Assembly (NCBI GenBank): GCA_963576475.1
Contig: OY754981.1
Span: 27,194,132-27,258,131 of the forward strand
DNA length: 64,000 bases
Source: Molanna angustata
Taxonomy: Eukaryota > Arthropoda > Insecta > Trichoptera > Molannidae
Direction of reading: 5' to 3'
Positions 31,575-44,700 of this stretch are shown piece after piece (the first letter of the stretch is position 1; each line of letters begins with the position of its first letter). The translations under genes and the position numbers were made by a program. The notes under the pieces were generated by a model, which saw nothing but the letters and a program-made list of their open reading frames with translations, ran no database searches and had not been told where the DNA came from.

Positions 31575-32155
31575 TGTTTAAAAAATGTTTGCTCATTTAG
31601 GTAGGTACCTACTTAATATAGGTAATAAAGATTTCAATTAATCTAAGCATGTCACAAATAAAATATTATCAGATTATCACCGATTGAATCAAATTTAAAA
31701 TAAATATCAAAGTGAAATAAAACTGGACGAAATAAATCATCATAATAATATTCGTCTTTTTTATAACCTACTCCATTAATTTTATGTTCATAAAAAAAAT
31801 AATGTATACAACGTGCATAATTACTGCACAAGTCAAATTGACACCGGGAGATAGATTTTATTGCTTATTTTTTTATTCTATTCTTATTTTAATTATTCTA
31901 GGTTTATAATTGACTTAATCTTTCGAATAAACCACGTTTCATAGGTATTATAATTCTTGTTTCTGAATTTATGGTTTGAAAATTTATATAAATGGTATTT
32001 TTTAGGATAAATATAACTGACATAAAATATTGTAAAGTCGCGCAGACTTTGATTTAGGTAAATAACAATTTTATTAAAATAATCGTTTTGGTCTATTTTA
32101 TTCAAGATCCCACATTAATGAATTTTTAAAATTAAATTATAGTTTTTATTTTGAC
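31575..32155. other. A+T-rich, nothing recognised
   Basis: No exon or repeat found. Confidence 0.45.
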
Positions 32156-32259
32156 TCTTGCTACCCGGATATCCGCTCACATAACACGTTGCGCCTCTCG
32201 CTTCTCCATAGTTTGCATAGTACCTACATACCGCGTAGTACTTCTTGAACTCTCAGAAA

Positions 32260-32293
32260 AGGAGTTGATTGCTCCTTCTTAACCTGTAACACC
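32260..32293 (+). promoter_or_regulatory. candidate non-coding first exon (3' part) of the BZW gene
   Basis: The first coding exon of the BZW gene opens with a splice acceptor (tatttcag, ending 32671) 11 bases before its ATG, so a non-coding exon must lie upstream. A near-ideal donor, gtaagt, at 32294 follows a comparatively G+C-rich stretch (32160-32293) that would serve as the 5' UTR. Its 5' limit and the transcription start cannot be seen. Confidence 0.35.
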
Positions 32294-32434
32294 GTAAGTT
32301 TACCAGTAATTTGCGTTTTGATTTGTCGTCTTATTTGTAAATATTCATCACGCTATAGCAACTTTGCTGTTTTATTAAATTGAATGAAATGTTCCTAACC
32401 ATGACGTTATAATCATGTCAACCTATGAACGTGG

Positions 32435-32638
32435 TCATGATGATCCCGTTGCAATTTTGTTGTATACTATTGTATCTTGTGGTGTTATGTATTGTTTTAA
32501 AGATTTGATACATCCATTTGGCTCATAAACATTGTATGTCGTGGCAATCGGCGTGGCCGGATGTGTAAAATATTCCAATTCGGGCAATGACCCTGATGAT
32601 CTTTTACTTTTCTGATGTGTTATAAGTTCCCCGAACAT
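32435..32638 (-). CDS. unassigned 67-codon open frame antisense to the BZW 5' region
   Basis: ATG at 32638 on the minus strand opens 67 codons with balanced composition (SKRSSGSLPELEYFTHPATP; NVYEPNGCIKSL). I recognise no family. It lies within the probable first (non-coding) intron of the BZW gene and heads away from it. It may be chance or an element remnant; I give it only because its composition reads more like protein than the other short frames around it. Confidence 0.15.
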   Translation of the reverse strand: MFGELITHQKSKRSSGSLPELEYFTHPATPIATTYNVYEPNGCIKSLKQYITPQDTIVYNKIATGSS

Positions 32639-32682
32639 GACTCATTTTGAAACGTTCTTTATTTATTTCAGCAATATATTGT

Positions 32683-32743
32683 ATGAGTCAGAAAACAGAA
32701 AAACCAGTACTATCAGGTCAACGCATCAAGACCAGAAAAAGAG
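32683..32743 (+). CDS. kra: BZW/kra coding exon 1
   Basis: ATG at 32683 follows an acceptor at 32671. 20 codons plus one base; donor gtaagc; phase 1. The first intron is about 4.6 kb and contains LINE and DNA-element debris. Confidence 0.92.
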
Positions 32744-35700
32744 GTAAGCTTATTGACCTTTGACAAATTTCTAGAATAATGTGTAATGGTTCTATTCCAG
32801 GTAAAAAAATCCTTCAAATATAGGGAAATAATTTGTAATGCGACATATAGTTTTGATAGTTGTGTACCTTTAATGTCAACATGAGGATATATTTACATAA
32901 CCTACTTTGCCAGAATCTGTTTATTAATAAACAATTATGCACTAATAATTTACACACAAATATTTGTAGTCCATTTAGGTATAAATTATTCTACATTAAA
33001 TGCAAGTGCACATTTTTTGTGTTCATCTCAATTTTAGTCTGCTTGATTTTTAATCATTTGCTTATGTTAATTAAAACAAAGATACTTTGGTAGTCAAATG
33101 TTAGTGAGACTTCATCAATATTCACATTCAAACATTCATTTAGTTGTAAATTGAAGAACCAAAGATACTTGTTACATTTCTGAAATGATGTCCCGAATGT
33201 GAGGTTGGGCAATTCTTCCTAAAAGAGATTGATTTTTTAATCAATTCAAATCAGAGTCCAAATTCATTGGGAAATAATAGATTATTATGGTGGTGTCTTC
33301 TGATAATACTCGAGTAGATGCTTGAAAACACAGAGCATAAGTTAACAGCATTGAGACAAATGATTAGTATTGGGCATAAGTTTACTTAAAATACAATAGT
33401 GAATATTTGTTTCACTATTTGATGTACTTATGTTCTCTCAAAATCTTACTTATACCGTAATTTCTGTCCGAACGTAGGCCTCCCCCGTATATCCGCATCC
33501 AATCACCAGCCATTCTTTTTATATCATCAGACCATCGCGTGGGGGGCCTCCTTCATGAGGTCTCCATTCCACTAACCTTTTTGTCCACCTCTGGTCTCGA
33601 AGTCTAGCAACGTGTCCCTCAAAAGACCACTTGAGCTTAGCCAATCTTTCGACGACGGCTGTTACCCCTGACCTTCTAAGTATCTCTTATTCGGTCCGAT
33701 AGTTTTGTACATTTTGCGTTCGTCTTTTCTACGAGCTCTTGTAGCATAGCGTTCGCAACTTTTTTTTGTTAATTTCTTGTGTATCATTTTGTACCTTTCA
33801 TATTCTAAATTGATAGATACTGATGCTCTAACTATTCTGTGGTCGCTTCCGACTGAGAACTGGTTTAACACATTCACGTTCATGAGGTACAAGAAGGTAC
33901 CTCATGAACGTGGAAGGTACAAGATGAAGGTATTCATGAGGTACAAGTTGTTCTCAAGGATTCAATAAGGTTTCTCCTCTATCGTTTCTTGAGCCACTAC
34001 CAAATTTACCAAGGGACATTTCCGCTTCATCTCTTCTAGTGCCAATCTTTGCATTGAGATCTCCTATTATTATATTGTATTTGCAAAATCTTGACATGAA
34101 TATAATATCAGCAAATTTTCAAAGTCTCGTATAGATTGATCAGTGTTGAATTTGAATTCTAACTATTGAGCGACTGCAATGAAAACGTGGTTAGTACTTA
34201 GGTCGGACTCAGCATTTGGGCCTGTTTCAATATTTGTGTGAACATTTCTATTTTATGTTGTAAAATTACAATTATATATGCCAAGATATATATTATAGTT
34301 ACCCACTTAATTACATATGGCCGAATTTATAAACAATTCTCAAATGGTGACTGAGAATTCTCACGTAAGCGCTACTCAAACGAATCTGAGAACTACTAAC
34401 AATGTCCTATTAATAAACAATACAACGCCAAGAACAACGTTTGTCTATGAGTTGTATTTTTTTTACTTGTTAATACCAATGCATTTATGGCCGCTGCATT
34501 GGGATTCTGAATACTTATTGTATAGACATGTGCGCACTTATTGTAATCATATTAACAAGATATGGGATGATGAATTGAATAAAAAATATAAAGAAAATTA
34601 CTAATTTAGCGACACTCATGAATATAACCAAAAATATAAGTACTTACATAGTAATAATAATATTTATTACAAATCTAGCAATAAAACATACAAATAGTAA
34701 AAAAACTATGGTTGTGGGTATTTATGTATATTTTTACTATGATGGAATAAAGTACTAATTCTTACATCTACAATAGTATAAATATTAAACAAATATATAT
34801 GCCTATGAAAGAAAAGATCATATGAAAAACCATCAAGGTAGTTTTACAGAAAACATCACTATACCTATTTAATCCCTGAATTCAACACATCATAATATTT
34901 ATGGCAAGTAAATCACATCATAATATTTATCAGTCAAATAAAAAACCAATGTTGAAATAAAAACCAAATAGATATTATACAAATTGGAGCACAAGCCGAT
35001 AATTAAACGAAATGCAATACACGAAACTGACAACTGTAAAATATATTATAATGACTACTATATTATAATGACATATTATCATCTTTTTCACTCGGTATAG
35101 CTCTGTCTCGTTCCGTCTCTCTGAGTAGTTCTCCAAGGCAGGTAGCCGGGCGACTTGAGCATTCGATATATTTCTATAGACTGCGCTGAAATGCTTAAGT
35201 ACGCGTTTACGACATAAGCATTGCATATTGTTTATTAATAGGATTTTGGAGTGCTAAGCATTGAGCACATACTAAGTACGTTTTATAAATTCGGCCCATA
35301 CAACAATACATACAAGAACTTGTAATTAAGATAAAAGATTTGAAACACAAAAGATTATAGTCTTAAAATTATTGCTGCAAATATAATGACTACGCTCTGA
35401 ATTCAAAATTGAATGTTTAACGCCTCATGTCAATATGTATGTTTTAAAAATTCACCCCTTTTTCTCTTACATTTAATCTTTAGTTGAGTTATTTTATTAT
35501 AATAGTAACTCATGAGAATGAATTGCAGTGTAAATGAGTGCAAATGTGTTTTGTACACTCCTACAAAACACATATACATCCATTATTGTAAACAAATTTA
35601 TGATACGTTGCATACCACAGCGAGACCACGATAAGAGTTCATAAACATTTGATCTTGAGCAGGCAACACTATACTTGTTGAGTTCCTATTTGTATATTTT

Positions 35701-38700
35701 GTATCAGATGAGCACTTAATTAGAACTGGCATCATAGTTTGATTGTGATATCAGTGTTGGAAAGTGCAATATTAATTTATGGAACAAATCCTATTGATGG
35801 TGTTTCTTAATATGCTATTGATTCCTAACGTTTCATACATTTATTTCATATCACTAATTCAACTTTATTACCTGTGTTCCTTGCTAAAAAAACTCATTAA
35901 GACATATTTGTACATGAGTTAGATGTATCTTTCTGATGGGGCTACAGCACATATCGAGTCTTCCCTCTAGTACCTGAAGAAGCTGCGTAGCATTCCTTAG
36001 CCCGAGTCCACCAACCTTAGTCCCATCTTAGCCCGAGTCCACCAACTCGTCTCCCTCCACCTGGGTGTTCATTTATTATTCTTTTAGTGGCACCTGCAGG
36101 CTAAGTCTGTAAGTAGATCACGACCGATAAATGTCGAGATTTACTGTCAAAATATCGACTAGTCGATATTTTGACAGTTTTGGTGGTCACTAAGTAGATA
36201 ACGCGTCGAATCGTTCTCGCCCACTTATTTGACGGCGAGATTGGATCGACATCAAGTCGAGAGACGAGATCTAACGCCGTCATGTTGAATTAAATGTCAT
36301 TTTTTACTCGAACAATGCCGAATTTCATATTTATTTTGAGAATAATTATATAAACGGGTTAAATAACGCCGTTTAAGAGATTCTTCAAACCCCTTAAATA
36401 TTCCGCGTAATTCATTTATTACTAATTACCGCGTAACAAAAGTTTTATATGGTTATATAGATACAAAAGAGAAAGGCAATCATGGTTTCACTGGATTCAT
36501 GAATTCAGGACCAGAGTACCAGCCAGAACAGGCGGGCCACATGGGCTTGCAACCATGTATGCGGGATTAAGGGGCCCCTTTATGAGTCAAGTCACGCTCA
36601 CCACTCACCCACCAATCTCCGACTGATATTCCACTCCCCTGCGCAACCAAATCCAATAGGATACGCATAGTGCTGCTTTTACCACCCTATCCAAAAATAC
36701 TTTTATTTTACCTCTTGGGAGACCCAGGTCTTTAAAGTAGGAATATAAAGATTTTGCGGGCAGGCCTCTCGCCCACACCTCTACAGCATATATGCTTGTG
36801 CTAATTTATTGGAAATATGCGTCCGTAAATGTTTTCCGTAGGTATAGATTTGAAATAATTATTGTTTTGAGAAAGTATTCTTGTAAGCGATATTTAATTT
36901 AAGTAAACAAATTTGATGTTTATTCAAATCATGGGGAAAATATTGTGTATTGCCATAAATGATAATTCAAAAATGTACCGCAAGCCAGCCCAATGGCGAC
37001 AAATACTAATAAGTGCATTTACGAACTCGACAGCGCTTAGTGACTACGAATTCTCGTCACGGGCGTAAACATGGCGAGAAGATCGGCGAGACGTTGTCGG
37101 ATCTCGACTTTATGTCCAGTCCGTCTCAATCTGAGCAACTTGAGGTGTGTTGAAATGTTTGAGGCCTGATATAATAGGTCAGTTTGTGTTTGACCTCGTT
37201 TATCTTTAAGTGACAAGACTGAATAATTCTCCTTTTATTTTTATTTGCAATACAATAAAATAAAATAAATACTTCATCTAAAATAAATGTAGTCAATTCT
37301 TGTTAACAGATGAAAAGGAAAAATATGATCCTACGGGTTTCCGCGACTTGGTCATTGCTGGTCTGGACAAGGCGGGACACGATCCAGAGGCCATCTTCAA
37401 GTTCTTAGATGCCTTTGGGTCCAAGCAGGACTACCGGCGTTATGGAGAGGCACTTTTTGACATTCTCATAGCCGGTGGACTGCTCGGTATGTACATTTTT
37501 ATTTTATATAATTCTAAGATGTTTATTTAAATACTTATTTTTGTTTGCACTGGTAGTTTAGATTTAATTTGTTAAAAATACACAATAAAATAGTGTCCTC
37601 GGAGTGGTCTTGTACAAGACTTTGTAAATTATTATGAATTTTTAGAATGCTTTATTTTTCTGAACTTTTTATTACAAATAAAAATGTAGATCACTGGAAA
37701 ACTTTTGATTTTTGCATTGGACAATATATTAACTACTAAAAAATCAGAAGTGCGATATTATTTGTTTTATGATGAAACTTTGGCTAGAGTCCTGAACTAT
37801 GTGACGAAAATAACCATTTTACGTTCATTTTCAAATCTGATATTATCACAATACTTGTTTTGTTTGCAATCAAAGTGTGTTAGTTGTTCTAATATGTGGT
37901 GTTTTGTTTTGACTACAGTCCCTGGTGGATCCATTTCTCTTGATGGAGAAAAACCCCACACAGACACTTGCATATTCTGCTCCACAGCGGATATGGAAGC
38001 TATGCGGAACTTTGAACAGGTAATGAACAAAACATATATGTCCCATTTTTTATTTCTTACTAGCAGACATGTTCAGTGTTGTTTGGGCACTCTCTTTCAT
38101 AAGAAGTCTTTAAAAGCAGTGATCACTATTTTGCATTGGGGAGGGGGCATTCACTCATGCTCTTTTTTAAATACTTTCTATAATATAGAAACACTCATAG
38201 GGTATCATAGTTTCACATAGTTACATAGGCACAGATGCACAATCAGACATTTTGTACATTCCCATTTTTCTTTTAGACCAACATCATCTTCTTGCACTTC
38301 TTTCAGCTTTGCATAATAGCTTTTTTTTATCTATTTATTTTTTTGTACATAATATAAAAAAAATATATTGCACATTGGCGGGCTTATTGCTATTAGGCAA
38401 TTTCTTCCAAACAACCAGGCTTTTTCAGGCATACATCATTCTTTCTTTCTATGTGTTTCTATTTCATTCTACTCACTATATATTTTTCAATTTTAAACCA
38501 TTTAAAATCTTAATTCCTTATCCTATGATTGTTTCACCACACATGTGTCTAAGTTGCCTCATTTTTACTCTTCTGCATCTTCTGCTATGTCCTTCAGCCT
38601 TTCTCTTGAAACTTGAATCCGATCCATATTTAAATTTTTCATTTAGAACTTGCCTACCTGTCACCTGCGTACATACATTCAATTTATCGACCACAATGAT

Positions 38701-41700
38701 TTAAACATACCTGTCGTATTACTCTCCGTTACAAAGATAGATTCTTTGCAAATTGTATCAAATTTACAGTGGAAAGTAAGGCCGCTTTTCTCAATTGCAT
38801 ACATTATTGTTGGAACGACTGTCGCACGTGTATAAAGCAAGCTTTGAAAATTATCAAAATTTTGACAAAATACGAGATGGTTATAAATAGGTATGCTCAT
38901 ACAGTGGACATTCTTAACTCTGGTCTGTCACAGTGCAAAGGTGCTTTGCTTGGAGCCCCACCTTTCGCTACTGCTGTCAGTGAATGGGTTTAATTTAATT
39001 TTTAGTTATTTTTTTTAACCTTGTTTTGTGAATCCATTATTATTATTATTGTTTTTGAATTTGTAGATCATCAAATTTTACAAATCACTTTTTTAAATTA
39101 CTGTGTAACTACTGTATATATTATTTATTTCTTCATTATAAATTTTTTAAATATTTTTCCCAATATTATGTATTCTTTGTCACAAATTTTCAGTGTTGAC
39201 AAAATAATTAATTTAGTATGTAGGTATTAAGGATTTTGATAAATTTGTATTATCTGCAATCAACTTTTTGGCACTTAATTAGAGCTAGTCTCATACTTTG
39301 GTTGTGATACTAGTGTTGGAAAGTGCTATATTAAACATTGGAACAAATCCTATTGATGGTGTTAATTTATACACTATCGATTCCTAACGTTTCATACATT
39401 TATTTTATGCAAAATTCTAATTAATTCTCACTAACCATAAAAAAATATTAAAACAAGGACAAAGTTATTAATGAAAATGTTTGTTTTTTCTTTAGGTATT
39501 TGTTAAAATGATGAGGCGGTACAAATATTTAGAAAAAATGTTTGAAGATGAAATGAAGAAGGTGCTTGTATTTATCAAAGGCTTTGATCCCGAGCAAAGA
39601 ATTAAACTTGCTCGAATGACTGCTCTTTGGATAGGTGAGATTACATTATTTATATTTATTTATTGTATTACTAATTATTAAAAACAAAAATGTGAGGTGA
39701 GGTCTTGTTTTGCTACAATGTCAAAATACTTCTGTCAAATTCATCATAAATGTGCTGACATTGAATGTATTTATGCAGAGTATCTGAAAATTTTGTGTTT
39801 TTACATAAATGACTTATTGAGATTGGTAGTTTCTTGATAATATTACGTCTGTGGGCACTTTATTAGAACTGGTATCACAGTTTGATTGTGATACTAGTGT
39901 TGGAAAAGTGCAATATTAATTTATGGAACAAATCCTATTGATAATGTCATTTATATATTATTGATTCCTAACGTTTCATACATTTCTTAGACATGTAAGA
40001 TTTCAAATTGTTGAATGAAAGATGCATGTTGAAAGCAAATTGATTATGTGCACATTGAAAGAATGAATGATTAACTGTTGACAAAAAAGATACCTATACA
40101 AATGTGTAAAACATGTAATGAATAGCAGGGATCACTATAGAAAGAGACGACATGATCATGTGAATGAAACAAAACTATGAAGTTTATGTGCGTAACCAGA
40201 TACTATACATATATATGTCTGTTATTGATAATTTTGAGAAAACTCAACACACATGATGGTAAATTCATTTTTAAATTGACTAACTCTTGTATTGCGTATG
40301 AACCTACTATATTTTCACAGATCAAAGTCGAGCTCCACACAATCTGATGAGATGATACATGTGTGAAGGGAGTCATGAATGTTTAAAGTTAGTATAGAGG
40401 TGTATGTGTACATTCTGCCTAGCCTTTTAGGGACATGGCCTGATGGTATACGCTTGAAATTTCTAACACATTTCCATCCAAGTTGGTTTCTTACAAGCAT
40501 CTATGTAATTTTCAGGTAATGGTTCTGTACCCCCTTCAGTGTTATTGGTGCTCATCAATGAACATTTGGTGAAAGACAACATGGCTTTGGACTTTCTTAT
40601 TGAGGTCTTCATCACATACAAGCAAGAGAAGGGAATGCCAAGTTTGATGACTGCACTTAAAAAGGGACAAATTGAAGGACGGTAAGATAGTACTTGAAAT
40701 ATTTCAACCATTGATGAGATAATATATTATGTAATTACATAATGTTGCTGTTGGTTACTGATTTGAAATGGCAATTAACTGCAAAGTAGCTCCGCTCCAT
40801 TCCAATGTAAGGTGTAGAATTGATAAAACATAATATAATATCACTTCCCTATTAAGTGCACTCTTACTTTTACTTTAGTAATAGTGTTTTTGCATTGTCT
40901 GTGGGGATATATTAAATAGACTCCATACTGACATCCATCTTTATTGCTGATGAATGTTATCGAGTGTGTCATACATTTAGTACTTATTTATTGTAATAAT
41001 TTAGACTGGGATATTATATTCTTCATTCCATCACATCACTGCAAATGACTGTAACCAGCGACATGTGTGCATTACCTCGTAAAAGGGAGATCAACACATG
41101 CGTGCGACACCCAGTTTCGTCTCACCTACAAAGGCACTATAAAGAATGGGTGTTGAACCTCATCACTGAATTGTGTGAGATGTTATGTTCTATTATAACT
41201 AAAGAATGGGTGTTGAACATCATCACTGAATTGTGTGAGATGTTATGTTCTATTATAACTAAAAGCATCAGTAGTATGGTAATAATTTTTTTTCTGTAAT
41301 AAATTATTCTCTAAGCAATAAGTCACTACTGGCAGTACACAGGTCTAATGGGCTTGGAGACTGACAATGACCCAGAAAAGTGCCGAAAAATTAAGATTTC
41401 AATAGAATGCTGAAAATATTGCATCTATACTCGTGTTAGTTATTGCACAATGTTTTTGGTCCTTCATACTGGGATTAGGTTTATATTTGATTTCTTTGTC
41501 AATTTATTTTGTTGTCGTTTATTTGACAGATAAATACTTATTGTCAAATATCTGTTTGTTTCAGTTTAATGGAGTTTGTCCCCGGCAATAAACGCACGGA
41601 GGAATACTTTAGCACACTGTTTTCAGAGAAAGGATTGGCGGAAGTTGTCAGGCTTCACAAGGCGCAAGCAAGTCAGGAAGCCATGAGGGAACTCACACAG

Positions 41701-44700
41701 GTATTGGGCATATAAAAAAGAAAAACAATTAAAATTTAATGGCTACAAATTTTAAATCCTTAATATATTAGTGAAGAAATATATTAAGGATTTTAAGTCA
41801 TGAAATATCAAGAGAAGATAATATGACTCCTACCTATTATAACCAATTTCATAACCTGAAAATTTTTCTCGGGTCATGAAGTTCATCTCCAATAAGCTAC
41901 TAGCGATATTCCTGTGTTGTACTGTTTATACCGATTAATTACTGTGTTGTAAATAAAATATATTGTATGCACTTTTTTGAGAACTCTCTTCATACTTCCA
42001 TTATGAAGTCTGTGTTATGAAGTGCAATATTAATGTGAGACGACAGTTCATATTACTGATGAATCATTCAATGATTTCATTGGTTGCTAAGGTTTCAAAC
42101 ATCACTTTCCTAAATCTTTATTTATAATTCCATTGACATCCTTAAATTGATCAACATTTTTACTAAATTGATATCTTTTAAAATTTTAGGTTCTGATTGA
42201 TGATTTAGCGGAAAATAAACCTCACAGAGAAACGGTATCGGACTTGAAAGAGATGGCACTGAAGAGTAACATTCCTGAACATGAAGTAGTCGCAGTTGTG
42301 AGTAACTTTATATTTTTTAAATGAAATTAAAAATTAATTAAAAAGCCATGTATTACATAGTTTGAAATAAAAATATAAAAGGATAATTTTGGAATCTTTA
42401 GTGTGACAGTAGAATGGATTTATTCTTGCGATCTTATATAGTCGTTGATTTTAGCCAAAAAGATTTATATTATTAAAACTAAATTAACCCGTGCAAATGA
42501 TGAAACCGATGACGAGACTGAGTGGTTTGCTGTAGTAGAATATTGTATCGAGCTTTGAGTATTTCATTGCTTCCTACGATTGACTACATCATCAGCTACC
42601 ATCACAGATGATTTGGCATTCTGACTGCACTATAAAACAAGCACTTTATTTTTTTTTATATTGTGATACTGTAGCAAGGATTAATCAGATTTATGTCGGA
42701 TTCATATTAGACATTCTGTGTGCGTTTATAAAAATTGCAGGCTAGAGTTGAATATAGAAATTTTAGTCCATTATAATAAACAAAAAAAAAGTGAAATGAT
42801 TAATTTTAATTACAAAAATGTTGGGATTTTTATGAAAAACATAGATTACCGGAAAATTAAAATTTTGATAAATAGTTACCATCGAATGCCTTGATATTGC
42901 AGTGTGGGTAACTTGGGAAAGATAAAAATATAGATGGCAAAATTTGTTTATCATTGTAGTGGCAATCCTACCAAATTTTTCTACATTTTGATAGATACTC
43001 GTCATTGTAACGCGACTCCTACGTAGGCGATTCAAAGCGAATGCAAAACAGTGTGGTGCGAAAATAACAAACAGTCGGTAACTATGAAAGTGTCCTACGT
43101 TACCAACCGTGAGTAGAGTATGGCGCGATGCGAAGCAAATGCGATCAGTTGGTTTGGTATTTTTGCGCGAATTGAAAGCTGAGCCATAGTTTTTTTAGGT
43201 TAAGTATAATGTCAGAAGCGCGATTCGTGCGTACGTACGACAGAGCCGCCGTATCGCTTTGAATCTGCGTGTAAGCGTTTCGGATCGCTTCGCAATCGGG
43301 TTCGCTTTGAACCGTCTACGTAGGACGTCGCGTTATGTTTATGTTATGGACATTTAGCTAAGGATGAACACTTTGTTTTAATAATGTAATTTTTAATTGG
43401 ACAGCCTTGTTTTTGCCATAAGCCTCTATTATAATTATAATAGTTTTTGTTAAAAAATTATCAATTTGATGTGAATTTTTGTAATTGTGTAGATTTGGAC
43501 AACAGTAATGTCCGAGACAGAATGGAACAAGAAAGAGGAACTGGTGGCTGAGCAGGCAGTGAAGCACCTTCGTGGTCTCACTCCTCTGCTGGCTGCCTTC
43601 TGTTCGCATCCCAGAGCGCAGCTTCAACTGTTGCTCAAGGTGCAAGAGTTTTGTTACCAGAACATGAACTTCATGAAGGCCTTCCAAAAGATTGTTGTGC
43701 TGCTTTACAAGAGTAAGTCCATATCTTTTTAGATGCTAAAATATGAAACAATAGATTTCCACCAGCAAATAATACTAATCATGAACAAATTGCAAAATGG
43801 GTCTATTTAAAATGATCAGTATATTTTTTATGTTATTGTCAAAACTTATTTTCGTCAGCTGCTGGCATCTGACCCAAATTTTTTTTGTTCAAATATAATA
43901 CTGTTACGCAAAAAAAAAACAAAAAAAATACACAATATGGTGGACTTATTGCCCGTAGGCAATTTTTACCAGGCAACCACACCAGTAAATTCATTTTACA
44001 AATAAAAGCTAATATATTACAACGAGAAAAAAGAAATCCACTAGATCATGATTAAATCCATTTTATTATCAAACCATTGTACTATCTTGTTTATTAAATT
44101 TACAAATAAAAATAAATTTAAGTTATCTTGATATTTAAATACAAATAATGATGATACCGATGACGAGACTGAGTGGTTTGCTGTAGTAGAATATTGTACA
44201 GAGTTTTGAGTATTTCATTGCTTCGCACAATTGACTACATCATCAGCATACCATCACAGATGATTTGGCAGTCTGATTACAATTCACAATTGTTAATTGT
44301 TTAATTAAAGGGGTATTCCTATAAAATATAATTAGAATTAATAGTATGTATATCTATTGTTCACAGCTGATGTAGTATCTGAGGAGGTTATATTGAAATG
44401 GTACAAGGAAGGACATTCTGCCAAAGGAAAGATGATGTTTGTTGAGCAGATGAAGAAGTTTGTTGAATGGCTTCAAAACGCCGAAGAAGGTAATATAACA
44501 TTTTTATCTTTAATTTATTTCTTCCTTCTATAAAATCAAATATCAAATTACACTTTTTGACTCAGCTTATAGTTTAATTGTGGACTTTTTCTTGAAAGTG
44601 CTTCTTAAAATATGTACATTTTTATGTTACTCATGCTAGTGGTAAGTTTATTAAAACTGACAAATTTGCCTTAAGAATAGTGCTTCTGCTATTTTCTTTT

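Noticed and set aside
36985..37145. additional in-frame BZW coding exon
   Set aside because: It would leave in phase 0, while exon 2 requires a phase-1 donor, and the exons without it already give the full 419-residue family length.
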